A stretch of 64,000 nt of DNA from Phycisphaerales bacterium. GTDB taxonomy: Bacteria > Planctomycetota > Phycisphaerae > Phycisphaerales > UBA1924. Within the stretch, counting starts at the first letter, position 1, and each line of letters starts with the position of its first letter. Positions 8,307 to 16,159 of this stretch are shown here, piece after piece. Location of the stretch: contig JAHDXL010000004.1 of NCBI GenBank assembly GCA_023382935.1, positions 1-64,000 of the forward strand. Direction: 5' to 3'. Both the position numbers and the translations under genes were made by a program. The notes beneath the pieces were generated by a model, which did no database searches, had not been told where the DNA came from, and saw nothing but the letters and a program-made list of their open reading frames with translations.

Positions 8307-9069
8307 CGTGTCGGTTCCTTTCGAGTCGAGATTCCCGCGCTCACCTGTCCCTTCCCCGCACGCCGAACCAGGTCGAAAAAACCGGGCCCCCGATACTGTG
8401 CTCCATGCACAGCGATCGCCGCCGAGGAAGTCGGCCGTGGTCCCGCTGCACGCCGACCCATCTGAAAACGAAACCGGCGCCTCCCACAGGGGACGCGCCT
8501 CCCCGCAACAGAATCCGTCGACTCCGTATTCAACCCCCACGGTCACACCATCGTGCTGGCGAAACGTGAGCCCTTTCCCGCTGGGGTAAAGCACTTGATG
8601 CGTCCGCGTCGGCCTCGATCGCTGAAAGTCCATCGGAGGCACCTGCCCCGGACGCATCTTGTCGGCGTCGTACACCATCGCGAGTGAGATCATGTAAGAG
8701 AATTCCAGGCCCCCGGGCGTAATCGGGATCCATGTCGGCGAAAGCGTCCACATGCCCGCTTGCAACCATCGGACGCACCCAGTCTCCTGCAACCCTGTAG
8801 AGGTGACCCGTGAGCCCGTACAGATAGGGATGGGTCTCCTGAAAGTCGGCCGCGTACATGGAGATCACCATCGCTTGGTGGCGCACCAGCGCCTTGTCTC
8901 GCATCAGTCTGGCGCGTGAAATGGCGTTGCCCAAGGCCGGGGCGACCAGCCCGACCAGGATCATGATGGTCCCGATGCAGATGACCAGTTCGATGAGGGC
9001 GAACCCTCCCCCGCAGGCGCGATGCGAGCGGCGACCGGCACAGACCCTCCGGCCCATGCCCATGCTCAT
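8307..9069 (-). pseudogene. prepilin-type protein gene with a single-base frameshift
   Basis: The N-terminal frame (intact from 9069 down to 8530) gives a Cys-containing leader, the cleavage site G^FALIELV and a pilin helix, then a soluble part through MDPDYARGPG. At the five-base G run on the minus strand (plus-strand C run 8710-8714) the prepilin-like reading jumps to another frame. There LEFSYMISLAMVYDADKMRP continues with good codon bias, a CCGEARPLWEAPVSFSDGSA segment and no stop before the next gene. Removing one G joins the two halves into a sensible prepilin-type protein. It is either a real disruption or a sequencing error in the homopolymer. The true C-terminus cannot be placed, so 8307 is only the outer limit. 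Confidence 0.6.
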
Positions 9070-9227
9070 GCCCAGGAAGATTCAAGACGCAAGTCTCGCC
9101 GTCAATCCAACTTTTTGGGTTCCGTCAGAGATTGGTTCCAACCCCGAGGGCCGACGGGCGTGACGCCCTTTCTTCCCCCCACCCCCCACGCGACCGCGGC
9201 TGCCCCCTTCGTCCCTTGTGCGCGCAC

Positions 9228-9252
9228 AAAAAACCCGGGCATTGGGCCCGGG
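9228..9252 (-). terminator. rho-independent terminator of the HU gene
   Basis: On the minus strand CCCGGGC, a five-base loop and GCCCGGG form a perfect 7-bp stem followed at once by TTTTTT. It starts 27 bases after the HU stop codon. Confidence 0.88.
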
Positions 9253-9278
9253 TATTGAAGCGTCGCTCGACCATCAGA

Positions 9279-9668
9279 TCAGGACACCATGTCCTTGAGG
9301 CCCTTCATCGGGCGAACCTTGACGACGTTGCGGGCCGGCTTGGCCTTGAAAATCGTTTTCTCCTTCGTGAACGGGTTGATCCCCTCGCGGGCCTTGGTCG
9401 CCGGCTTGCGCACCACGGTGATCTTCATCATTCCCGGCACGGTGAACTGCTCGGCCTTGCCCTTCTTCAGGTCCGCGGCGATCATGGCGCCCATGGTGTC
9501 AAACACCGCCGCCACGTCCTTCTTGCTGATCCCCACCGAATCGGCCAGCGTCGCGTAAATCTCGCTCTTCGTGCGAGGCTTGTCGGCCGAGACGATCTTG
9601 GTCGGCTTCTTGGCAGTGGCTTTCGGGGTGGTGGTCTTGGCGGTCCGTTTTGCTGTTCTCTTGGCCAT
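9279..9668 (-). CDS. HU-family DNA-binding protein with Lys/Ala-rich N-terminal tail
   Basis: A 129-residue histone-like protein that bends and packages DNA. The C-terminal two thirds is a standard HU/IHF fold: TKSEIYATLADSVGISKKDV (helical dimer core), FTVPGMMKI, then the DNA-binding arm EGINPFTKEKTIFKAKPARN and the closing VVKVRPMKGLKD. About 30 N-terminal residues (MAKRTAKRTAKTTTPKATAKK) are a flexible basic tail not found in classical HU. GGAG seven bases before the ATG supports the start, and a strong terminator follows the gene, so it is probably a single transcription unit. Confidence 0.92.
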   Translation of the reverse strand: MAKRTAKRTAKTTTPKATAKKPTKIVSADKPRTKSEIYATLADSVGISKKDVAAVFDTMGAMIAADLKKGKAEQFTVPGMMKITVVRKPATKAREGINPFTKEKTIFKAKPARNVVKVRPMKGLKDMVS

Positions 9669-9766
9669 CTCTAGACTCCGGTTCTGGTGCTCCGTCCATC
9701 GATCGAAGCAGGTTTGTACCGCAACATTATCGGATCAGCAAGCCGAATTCCCCTGCTTTTTCCGCT

Positions 9767-10510
9767 TCACCCGCGATTTCCTTCATTTTTCCCGCCAATT
9801 TCCAGTTCCACCACCAGCGCCGCGTGGTCCGACAGCCTCTCTCGACGCTCGCGATGCGAGTATTCCACACGCCTCACGCTCTCCGCCAATGCCCGCGAAA
9901 CGAACGCGTGATCCAGCCGAAATCGCCCGCCCGTGTGGCTCTGCCACGACCACGCACGCCCCTGCGGCTCCCCGGCCCGGTACGCATCCACGTACCCCAT
10001 CGTCGCCAGCCGACCCAGCAGCGCCGTGCCCGTGAACGTCGACTCGGCCTCATCCAGCCGGTGCCGCCCGGTGTTGAAATCCCCGATGATCAGGTGCCTC
10101 TTCTCCCGTCGCTCCGCGGCGTGCTCGAGCAAGCCGACCCACGACGCCGCCTTGCGCCCCACCGCCTCATGGTCTCCCGCCCGTGCGTCGGGGATGTGCA
10201 CCGCCGTCACGATCAGCCCACCCTCCACCTCGACGCACAGCCCGCGCCGAGGCTCGGGCACCGGGCAAGGCCCCGGCTCCATCGCCACCCGCGACAGTAT
10301 GATCATCCCGTTTCGCCCCTCCTCCGCCGGTGTGGCGTGCTGGTGTCGCCACCCGTGGTCGGCCAACACCCCAGCCATCTGCCCGCCCATCATGGTGCGA
10401 AACTCGCTCAGCACGATCACGTCGGCCTGATGCTCCAGGATTGACAGCACGATCCCCGGCGTTCGTCGCGCGCCGCCCCCGTGCAGGATGTTCCAGGCCA
10501 GCAGCCGCAC
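9767..10510 (-). CDS. endonuclease/exonuclease/phosphatase (EEP) family protein
   Basis: A 247-residue metal-dependent phosphoesterase of the EEP superfamily. The family signatures appear in order: WNILHGGG at the N-terminus (metal/Asn motif), LSEFR (metal Glu), GDFNTGRH (catalytic Asp/Asn), LDHAFVS and the closing SDHAALVVELE (catalytic His). No signal peptide or membrane helix is visible, so it is probably cytoplasmic. Its substrate (DNA, sugar phosphate or phospholipid) cannot be told from the sequence. The start is GTG at 10510 with GGGAG upstream. It is divergent from the dehydrogenase gene, with 44 bases between them. Confidence 0.82.
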   Translation of the reverse strand: MRLLAWNILHGGGARRTPGIVLSILEHQADVIVLSEFRTMMGGQMAGVLADHGWRHQHATPAEEGRNGMIILSRVAMEPGPCPVPEPRRGLCVEVEGGLIVTAVHIPDARAGDHEAVGRKAASWVGLLEHAAERREKRHLIIGDFNTGRHRLDEAESTFTGTALLGRLATMGYVDAYRAGEPQGRAWSWQSHTGGRFRLDHAFVSRALAESVRRVEYSHRERRERLSDHAALVVELEIGGKNEGNRG

Positions 10511-10554
10511 GCTTCTCCCGCCCTCCCAGACGCCTTCCAGTCTACGGTTTGCGC

Positions 10555-11526
10555 ATGACTCTACCCGCTCTGCCCCGCGTGGCCGTCACCCGCAAAGTCC
10601 CCGGAGAACTCGTGGTCCCCGGTGCCCGGGTAGACATCCTGGGCGACAGTTTGCCGCAGAGGGACGCGCTGCTCCGCTTTGTCCGCGGCGCCCGCGTGCT
10701 CGTCCCCATGTTCACCGAGCGCGTCGACGCCCAACTGCTCGACGCCGCCGGGCCCGCCCTGCGGGGCGTCTGCAACTTCGCCGTCGGGGTCAACAATATC
10801 GACCTGGCCGCCTGCCAACAGCGTGGGCTGATTGTCACAAACACGCCCAACGTGGTGACCGAGGGCACCGCCGATCTGGCTTGGCTGCTCATCCTCGCCG
10901 CCGCCCGGCGCCTGATCGAAGCCGACCGCTACGCCCGCAGCGCCGAATACCCCGCGAAGGGTCCGCTCGGCATGGCTGAGTGGCTCGGACGCGACCTGAC
11001 CGGGCGCACGCTGCTGATCGTCGGCGCCGGGCGCATCGGACTGGCCACGGCATTGCGCGCCCACGCCTGGGGGATGAAAGCCCTCTACGTCGCCCGCTCG
11101 AAACACTGGGAGTTTGAACTCGCCCCGCTCGCGGCAGAGCGCGTCGAACTCGACGAAGGACTCCGGCGCGCCGACGTGGTCTCCATCCACACCCCCCTCA
11201 CTCCCGAGACGACTCACCTGATCGACGAGCGCCGCCTGCGCCTCATGCAGCCGCACGCCATCCTCGTCAACACCTCGCGCGGCCCAACCGTGGACGAAGC
11301 CGCCCTGGCCCGTGCCCTGCGCGAAGGACGCATCTGGGGCGCCGGGCTCGACGTTTACGAAAATGAGCCGGTCATTCACCCCGAACTGCTCACCGCTCCC
11401 AACACCGTGCTCACCCCGCACATCGGCAGCGCCGAGGTCCGTTTCCGCGAGATGATGACCCAGATGGTGGCCGACAACGCCCAAGCCGTCATCGAAGGAC
11501 GGGAGCCGCCCAATCGAGTGATATGA
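10555..11526 (+). CDS. D-2-hydroxyacid dehydrogenase (glyoxylate reductase type)
   Basis: A 323-residue NAD(P)-dependent oxidoreductase that interconverts 2-keto and D-2-hydroxy acids in the cytoplasm. It shows the Rossmann motif GAGRIG (157-162), the catalytic Arg242 in NTSRGPTVDE, Glu271 in DVYENEP and His289 in TPHIGS, plus NFAVGVNNID in the substrate domain. Length and motif order match glyoxylate/hydroxypyruvate reductases; the true substrate is not decided by sequence alone. I chose ATG 10555, which gives the normal family N-terminus; longer upstream readings are not coding-like. It is convergent with the small gene downstream of fabH. Confidence 0.87.
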   Translation: MTLPALPRVAVTRKVPGELVVPGARVDILGDSLPQRDALLRFVRGARVLVPMFTERVDAQLLDAAGPALRGVCNFAVGVNNIDLAACQQRGLIVTNTPNVVTEGTADLAWLLILAAARRLIEADRYARSAEYPAKGPLGMAEWLGRDLTGRTLLIVGAGRIGLATALRAHAWGMKALYVARSKHWEFELAPLAAERVELDEGLRRADVVSIHTPLTPETTHLIDERRLRLMQPHAILVNTSRGPTVDEAALARALREGRIWGAGLDVYENEPVIHPELLTAPNTVLTPHIGSAEVRFREMMTQMVADNAQAVIEGREPPNRVI

Positions 11527-11531
11527 GCCTG

Positions 11532-11717
11532 CTACCGAGGACAGTCTTCCGGCGGGGGGATGAGTTTGCCGTCAGGGCCAAAGATTGACATGTGCCGGCG
11601 CTCCGATGCATAGTCGGGGAAGAACCGCTGGCGCCGAGCCTCCCAACCAGGGTCTTGTACCTCGCCAGGTTGCGGCTTCGAGTCACCTTCTTGGGGTTCT
11701 TGGGGTTCTTCCTGCAT
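11532..11717 (-). CDS. 61-residue protein translationally coupled to fabH
   Basis: A small acidic, Pro-rich protein (starts MQEEPQEPQEGD, ends IPPPEDCPR) with an aromatic/basic middle (RRQRFFPDYASERRHMSIFG). Its ATG lies eight bases after the fabH stop, and an AAGG ribosome site overlaps that stop, which suggests translational coupling. It starts with a short CCCCAAGAA tandem repeat in the DNA. I do not recognise the family. It could be a short conserved phycisphaeral protein. Confidence 0.5.
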   Translation of the reverse strand: MQEEPQEPQEGDSKPQPGEVQDPGWEARRQRFFPDYASERRHMSIFGPDGKLIPPPEDCPR

Positions 11718-11725
11718 GAGCGCCT

Positions 11726-12748
11726 TCACAGTTGCCAGAGGCTGCTCGCCCAAGTCAGCCCGCCGCCGAACGCAACGAACATCACCTTCTGCCCGTCGCG
11801 GACGCGGCCGGCCTTGCGCAACTCGTCCAGGCAGATCGGCACCGACGCCGCCGAAGTGTTTCCGTACCGCTCGATGTTCACGTACAACTTCTCGGCAGGA
11901 ATCCCGAACCGCTCGCGCGCCGCGTCGAGAATCCGCACGTTGGACTGGTGGCACACGAACATGTCCACGTCGTCGGCCGGTATCGACGCCTTTTTCAACG
12001 TGTCATCGATCAAGTCGCAGAAGGTCTTGACGGCAAACTTGAATACCGCACGCCCGTTCATGTGCAGCACCCCGATCATGTCGCGGTCTTCGGCGTCCTC
12101 CGGGAAGTCGCGTTCCTGATACGGCAGGTACAGATCCTTCCACCCCGAACCGTCCGAGTGCATCGCCTGCGCCAGGATGCCGCGCGACGGATCGGAGCAG
12201 GCCTCGAACACCGCCCCGGCCGCCGCATCGCCGAACAGGATCGCCGTCCCGCGTCCGCGCGTCGTGTATTCACAGAACTGCGTCAGGTGCTCGGCTCCGA
12301 TCACCAGCACACGCTTCATCGATCCGCACCGGATCATGTTGTGCGCCAGGTTCATGCTGTATACGAACCCGGAGCACGCCGCCACCAGGTCCAGCGCGCC
12401 CGCGTTCCCGCCGCCCAGGTCATCCACCACGCGGCAGGCTGTGGCCGGACAGGTCGTCTCCGCCCCCACCGTCGCCAGAATGAGCAGATCCACGTCCTGG
12501 ATACTCAGACCCGCGTCCCCCAGCGCCGCACGCCCGGCCTCCACCGCCAGGTGCCGCAACGACTGTCCCGGCAGTGCCCGGTGCCGCTTCGAGATGCCCG
12601 TCCGCTGGACAATCCACTCATCCGACGTGTCCATCAACGCCTCAAGATCGCCGTTGGTGATCACGCCCGGCGGAACGTACATCCCCGTCCCTGCGATCTT
12701 CACGCCGATGCCCGACAATGCCCTCGCCTGCGGGGAAGTCGTGTTCAT
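11726..12748 (-). CDS. fabH: 3-oxoacyl-ACP synthase III (FabH)
   Basis: FabH starts fatty acid synthesis by condensing an acyl-CoA (usually acetyl-CoA) with malonyl-ACP. The 340-residue protein carries the full catalytic set: Cys125 in LVAACSGF, His267 in VCHQSN and Asn297 in RYGNTSAAS. It also has the family blocks TSDEWIVQRTGI and FGDAAAGAV and the C-terminal FGGGLTWAS. The ATG at 12748 (GGGAGAG upstream) gives the normal N-terminus; upstream residues are not coding-like. It normally sits directly after plsX; here the two are separated by a PEP-CTERM gene on the other strand. Confidence 0.95.
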   Translation of the reverse strand: MNTTSPQARALSGIGVKIAGTGMYVPPGVITNGDLEALMDTSDEWIVQRTGISKRHRALPGQSLRHLAVEAGRAALGDAGLSIQDVDLLILATVGAETTCPATACRVVDDLGGGNAGALDLVAACSGFVYSMNLAHNMIRCGSMKRVLVIGAEHLTQFCEYTTRGRGTAILFGDAAAGAVFEACSDPSRGILAQAMHSDGSGWKDLYLPYQERDFPEDAEDRDMIGVLHMNGRAVFKFAVKTFCDLIDDTLKKASIPADDVDMFVCHQSNVRILDAARERFGIPAEKLYVNIERYGNTSAASVPICLDELRKAGRVRDGQKVMFVAFGGGLTWASSLWQL

Positions 12749-13085
12749 GGCTCTCCCGTCGGACACGGCCCGTCCGCGCTCGTGTCGTTCGCTTGATCGG
12801 CTCGCCTGTGCAGCCTGGGGTCCAGATTCGACCCCAATAGTAGCGGTGCCGCTCCCGCCGCCGAGGGCCTCCACGCGACCGTCCCCACGTCCGAGAACCT
12901 GAATCTGGGTGCTCCGGTTGCAACTGTGGGGCCCGCGCGTGAGAAAACTCTCACTCCCGGCGCTTCGAGGGTTGTCGGCTACCCACGAATCGGGTAACAC
13001 CTATCGGTACTCCGTGTAGTGTGATGTGGCCAAGTGGGAACCAAGCCCCGCCTGGTCAGAGAACCCTTTTTCCGGGAGAGAAGTG
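12749..13085. other. intergenic region between divergent fabH and PEP-CTERM gene
   Basis: 337 bases without a supported gene. It should hold the fabH promoter on the minus strand and the PEP-CTERM promoter on the plus strand. The only good candidate I see is the pair at 12972-13000, listed separately. No hairpin or repeat stands out. Confidence 0.5.
12972..13000 (+). promoter_or_regulatory. sigma-70-like promoter candidate for the PEP-CTERM gene
   Basis: TTGTCG (12972-12977), a 17-base spacer and TAACAC (12995-13000), 86 bases before the ATG. The -35 matches four of six consensus bases; the -10 matches three of six. Confidence 0.3.
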
Positions 13086-13628
13086 ATGAAGAGGATTGCT
13101 GTTCTTGTCGCCGTGGGTCTGTCTGCTTCCGCTGCGATGGCGACCGATTTCAACTTTGAGGACGTGCCGGACGGGCCGATCTTCGGCGACACCCTCGTGC
13201 TCACCTCGCAGGGCGTGAACGTGACCTTTTCGGCCACTGGGCTTCAGATTCGCGACTTCGGCGGCGCCTTCGGCAACGCCGGGCACGTCCTGTCCAGCGC
13301 GTCCGACGCCGGCCCGATCACCGCAGTGTTCAGCCAGGCGGTCCTGTCGGTTACCTTCGAGAACCTCATCAACGGCCGATACAGCGGCGAAGTCGACTTC
13401 ATCGACGGCTGGGCCTACGACGCAAACAACGATCTCGTTGACAGCGTCTCGGGCAGCGCCGCCGACTTCCTCACCCTCTCCGGCCCCGGCATCGTCCGCG
13501 TCGTCTGGCAGGAGGCCAACCAGTTCGAAGGCTTCGTGGTTGACAACGTGTCGTTCACGGTCCCCGCTCCGGCGTCGCTCGCGCTGGTCGGCTTGGGCGG
13601 ACTGGTCGCCCGTCGCCGCCGCGCCTGA
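13086..13628 (+). CDS. PEP-CTERM-type secreted protein
   Basis: A 180-residue exported protein. It has a signal peptide (MKRIAVLVAVGLSASAAMA), a beta-rich body resembling jelly-roll PEP-CTERM proteins, and a C-terminal sorting tail: VPAPAS, a hydrophobic helix (LALVGLGGLVA) and RRRRA. Such proteins are exported, processed at the tail and retained at the outer surface or sent out by an exosortase system. No exosortase is in the window. GGGAGAGAAG precedes the ATG, and a perfect terminator follows. It interrupts the usual plsX-fabH order on the opposite strand. Confidence 0.85.
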   Translation: MKRIAVLVAVGLSASAAMATDFNFEDVPDGPIFGDTLVLTSQGVNVTFSATGLQIRDFGGAFGNAGHVLSSASDAGPITAVFSQAVLSVTFENLINGRYSGEVDFIDGWAYDANNDLVDSVSGSAADFLTLSGPGIVRVVWQEANQFEGFVVDNVSFTVPAPASLALVGLGGLVARRRRA

Positions 13629-13647
13629 TCGCGCCTCGTCCAATCGC

Positions 13648-13682
13648 GAGGAGCGTTCCGCTTGGAACGCTCCTCTTTCGTT
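13648..13682 (+). terminator. rho-independent terminator of the PEP-CTERM gene
   Basis: GAGGAGCGTTCC and GGAACGCTCCTC form a perfect 12-bp stem with a GCTT loop, followed by TTTCGTTTTG. It lies between convergent genes and fits best for the plus strand, since the minus strand lacks a T run. Confidence 0.9.
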
Positions 13683-13702
13683 TTGTGCTTGTTGCGCTTC
13701 GT

Positions 13703-14737
13703 TCAGGCCCGCTCGACCACCGGACCCATGCGGCTCTCGATCTCGGCGAGGCGAGCCACAATCGCCTCGTTGGTCGCGGTGCGCACGAACGCCTTGCTGT
13801 TGCGGATCGCGGCCGTGATCGTCCGCGGCTGGCTCGATCCGTGCGCAATCATCATCGCCCCGTTCACGCCCAGCAGCGGCGCCCCGCCGTACTCGTGGTA
13901 GTCGTTCTTGGCGTAAATCTGCTTGACGATCGGCTCAAACTGCAACGCCAGGTTCGCATCTAGTTCGAAGATCTCCTGCGCGATCGCTTCGAACAGGCTC
14001 TTGGCCATGCCCTCGGCCATCTTCAGGATCGTGTTGCCCACGAACCCATCGGTCACGATCACATCGGCGACCCCGGCGAAAAAGTCGCGCCCCTCGACGT
14101 ACCCGATGTAGTTGATGTCCGGCGTCTCGCGCAACAAGTCGCGGGCTTCCTTCACCAGGTCCGAGCCCTTGCCCTCCTCCGACCCGATGTTCATCAGCGC
14201 CACGCGCGGATGGCGCGTCCCCAGCACATGCTTGGAGTACGTGTCGGCCATGATCGCGTATTGCCACAGGTGCGTCGCCCGCGGCTCGGGGTTGGCCCCC
14301 GCGTCGCACAACACGATCGGCCCGTGAAAGGCCGGAATCGTCACGGCAATGCCCGGACGATGCACGCCTGGCAGACGCCTCATGTGCATGATCGCCGCCG
14401 CCACGCACGCGCCCGTGTTCCCCGCGCTGAGAACCACGTCGCACGAGCGATCGACCTTCTTCGAGCCCAGCAATGCCATCCGAACGATCGAAGAGTCGGG
14501 CTTGCTCCGCACCGCCTTGGCCGGCGACTCGTGCATCTCGATCATGTCCGGAGCATGATCAATCGTGATGCGAGAGTCTGACACCCCCCACTCACGCATC
14601 ATCTCGGTGATCAGGTCGGTCGGTCCGACCAGAACGAGTTCGTCATCGGCCGCCAGTTGACCCAGCGCCCCGATGCACCCCTTGAGCACCGCTTCCGGGG
14701 CGTGATCGCCACCCATCACGTCGACAGCCAGACGCAT
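13703..14737 (-). CDS. plsX: phosphate acyltransferase PlsX
   Basis: PlsX makes acyl-phosphate from acyl-ACP for phospholipid synthesis at the membrane surface. The 344-residue protein has the family N-terminus MRLAVDVMGGDHAPE, the block DVVLSAGNTGACVAAA, NIGSEEGKG, VIVTDGFVGNTILK and the terminal GGAPLLGVNG. Length matches the family. It follows rpmF by 40 bases in the well-known rpmF-plsX order, but fabH is not immediately next to it. Confidence 0.95.
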   Translation of the reverse strand: MRLAVDVMGGDHAPEAVLKGCIGALGQLAADDELVLVGPTDLITEMMREWGVSDSRITIDHAPDMIEMHESPAKAVRSKPDSSIVRMALLGSKKVDRSCDVVLSAGNTGACVAAAIMHMRRLPGVHRPGIAVTIPAFHGPIVLCDAGANPEPRATHLWQYAIMADTYSKHVLGTRHPRVALMNIGSEEGKGSDLVKEARDLLRETPDINYIGYVEGRDFFAGVADVIVTDGFVGNTILKMAEGMAKSLFEAIAQEIFELDANLALQFEPIVKQIYAKNDYHEYGGAPLLGVNGAMMIAHGSSQPRTITAAIRNSKAFVRTATNEAIVARLAEIESRMGPVVERA

Positions 14738-14777
14738 CGACGGCTACCCCCGCCCTTGTGAACCGCACTTGACGTGC

Positions 14778-14978
14778 TTAGTCCTTGGCAACTCCGATTC
14801 CGAGTTTCTTCACACGAATGACCAGCCCGGGACGCACATACCCGCTCTGCGCACAGGCGCGATGATGCATCTTCGGCGTGCCGCTCAGAGGACAGATGGT
14901 CGGGCTCTTGGGCGTCAGCGCGTGATGCGAACGACGCCGGCGCGAACGCCCGTGAGATTGACGATGGGTGGGTTGCAT
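14778..14978 (-). CDS. rpmF: 50S ribosomal protein L32 with degenerate cysteine motif
   Basis: A 66-residue protein with the typical L32 start MQPTHRQSHGRSRRRRSHHAL and a C-terminal part corresponding to the zinc ribbon. The position directly upstream of plsX supports the call. Unusually, each CxxC has become CxxS: C29-P-L-S32 and C42-A-Q-S45. Zinc binding by four cysteines is therefore not possible. AAGGAG nine bases before the ATG supports the start. Confidence 0.88.
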   Translation of the reverse strand: MQPTHRQSHGRSRRRRSHHALTPKSPTICPLSGTPKMHHRACAQSGYVRPGLVIRVKKLGIGVAKD

Positions 14979-15279
14979 TCCGAACCACTCCTTCGAATCA
15001 CCGATCGGCTCACAGGCCACGCGGTCCGGATCGCCCGAACCGTCTCAACCGGCGCATACCAAACCTACATGCCCGGATTTACCCGTTCCGGAGCAGCGGG
15101 ACGGTAGAACCGCCCTCCCCCGTTGTCAATCCACCGCCCAGCGGCAGGCCGGAGCGGGAGCCACCCCACTTCGAGTCGTTCCAGCACACGCCTCGGTGTT
15201 GTTTCCCCGCCCCCCGACCTTTGCCACGCCCCTTGCCGTGCGCTAAACTTGCCTTTGTCGGCCTCTGACCGAGGCCTGC
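14979..15279. other. intergenic region between divergent rpmF and tRNA-Lys
   Basis: About 300 bases without a supported gene. It holds the strong tRNA-Lys promoter listed separately and, presumably, the rpmF-plsX promoter on the minus strand, which I cannot place with confidence. Confidence 0.5.
15221..15249 (+). promoter_or_regulatory. sigma-70-type promoter of tRNA-Lys
   Basis: TTGCCA (15221-15226), a 17-base spacer and TAAACT (15244-15249), 30 bases upstream of the tRNA. Spacing is ideal and both hexamers are close to consensus. Confidence 0.6.
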
Positions 15280-15352
<73 letters not shown>

Positions 15353-15431
15353 CTTTTTCTCTCGCCGCCAGCCCGGACTCTGTCAATCGCCCGATCCCTC
15401 GCCCGATGAATCCCCCTGAAAGCGAGGCGCG

Positions 15432-16157
15432 GTGCCGAGAGTCGTTTGTCTCTCCTGTTCCAAGGAAATCCCCGAAACCGACGTCAACGTCGGGGAAGGG
15501 ATCGCCTTCTGCCGCGCGTGCGGGCATCTGAGCAGGCTGGTCGAAATCCTCGACACAATCCCAGAATCGGGGGTTCTTGCCCACCCGTCCGAGCCTCCGA
15601 CCGGGTGCCGAATCCTCGACGACGGAGTCGAAACCCGGATCATCGCGAGCGCCCGCTCCAGCAAGGCGGCAGTGGGTGTCTTGTTCGCAACCCTGTTCTG
15701 GAATGGCATCGTTTCGGTGTTCGTCCTGATCGCCCTGGGTGGCACCGTTCAGGCGATTGCGGGATCGCTGCCTGCCTGGTTCCCATCCCCCGGGAACATG
15801 GGAATGCCGGTTGGGATGGTGATTTTCCTGTGGATCTTCCTGCTCCCATTCATAGGGATCGGGCTGCTGCTGTTTGGAAACCTGCTGACAACTGTGGGCG
15901 GCCGATGTGAGGTTCGATTGCGCGGCGGCGAAGGGTTCATCTTCACCGGCGTGGGCCCGTTCGGGTGGAAACGACGCTTTGACGCCGGGCAGGTCAAGTC
16001 GGTGCGCCTCAGCAAGACCACCTGGTCAAAGAATGAGGAGCACCAGCCCTGCATCCTGATCGAGGCTGACAAGACCCACCGGTTTGGGTCGTTGCTGGCG
16101 TCGGAGCGACGCGTTTGGATGACGTCGGCACTCCGGCAGTTGATCGCAAACTCGTAG
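15432..16157 (+). CDS. zinc-ribbon membrane protein, unknown
   Basis: A 241-residue protein. The N-terminus is a zinc ribbon (CLSCSKEI and CRACGHL), followed by two transmembrane helices (AAVGVLFATLFWNGIVSVFVL and MPVGMVIFLWIFLLPFIGIG) and a beta-rich cytoplasmic tail that looks like a PH-type or similar sandwich domain. The start is GTG at 15432, which places the zinc ribbon at the very N-terminus. It ends two bases from the convergent BtuF-like gene. No function can be assigned. Confidence 0.65.
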   Translation: MPRVVCLSCSKEIPETDVNVGEGIAFCRACGHLSRLVEILDTIPESGVLAHPSEPPTGCRILDDGVETRIIASARSSKAAVGVLFATLFWNGIVSVFVLIALGGTVQAIAGSLPAWFPSPGNMGMPVGMVIFLWIFLLPFIGIGLLLFGNLLTTVGGRCEVRLRGGEGFIFTGVGPFGWKRRFDAGQVKSVRLSKTTWSKNEEHQPCILIEADKTHRFGSLLASERRVWMTSALRQLIANS

Positions 16158-16159
16158 AC

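Noticed and set aside
7857-8792. Single 311-codon gene joining the prepilin tail and the Cys-rich protein
   Set aside because: The first part lacks a start in that frame but matches the prepilin frame after one base change, and the second part has its own AAAGGAA site and signal peptide.
15353-15431. Terminator after tRNA-Lys
   Set aside because: There is a short T run (15354-15358) but no stem that would make a proper hairpin before it.
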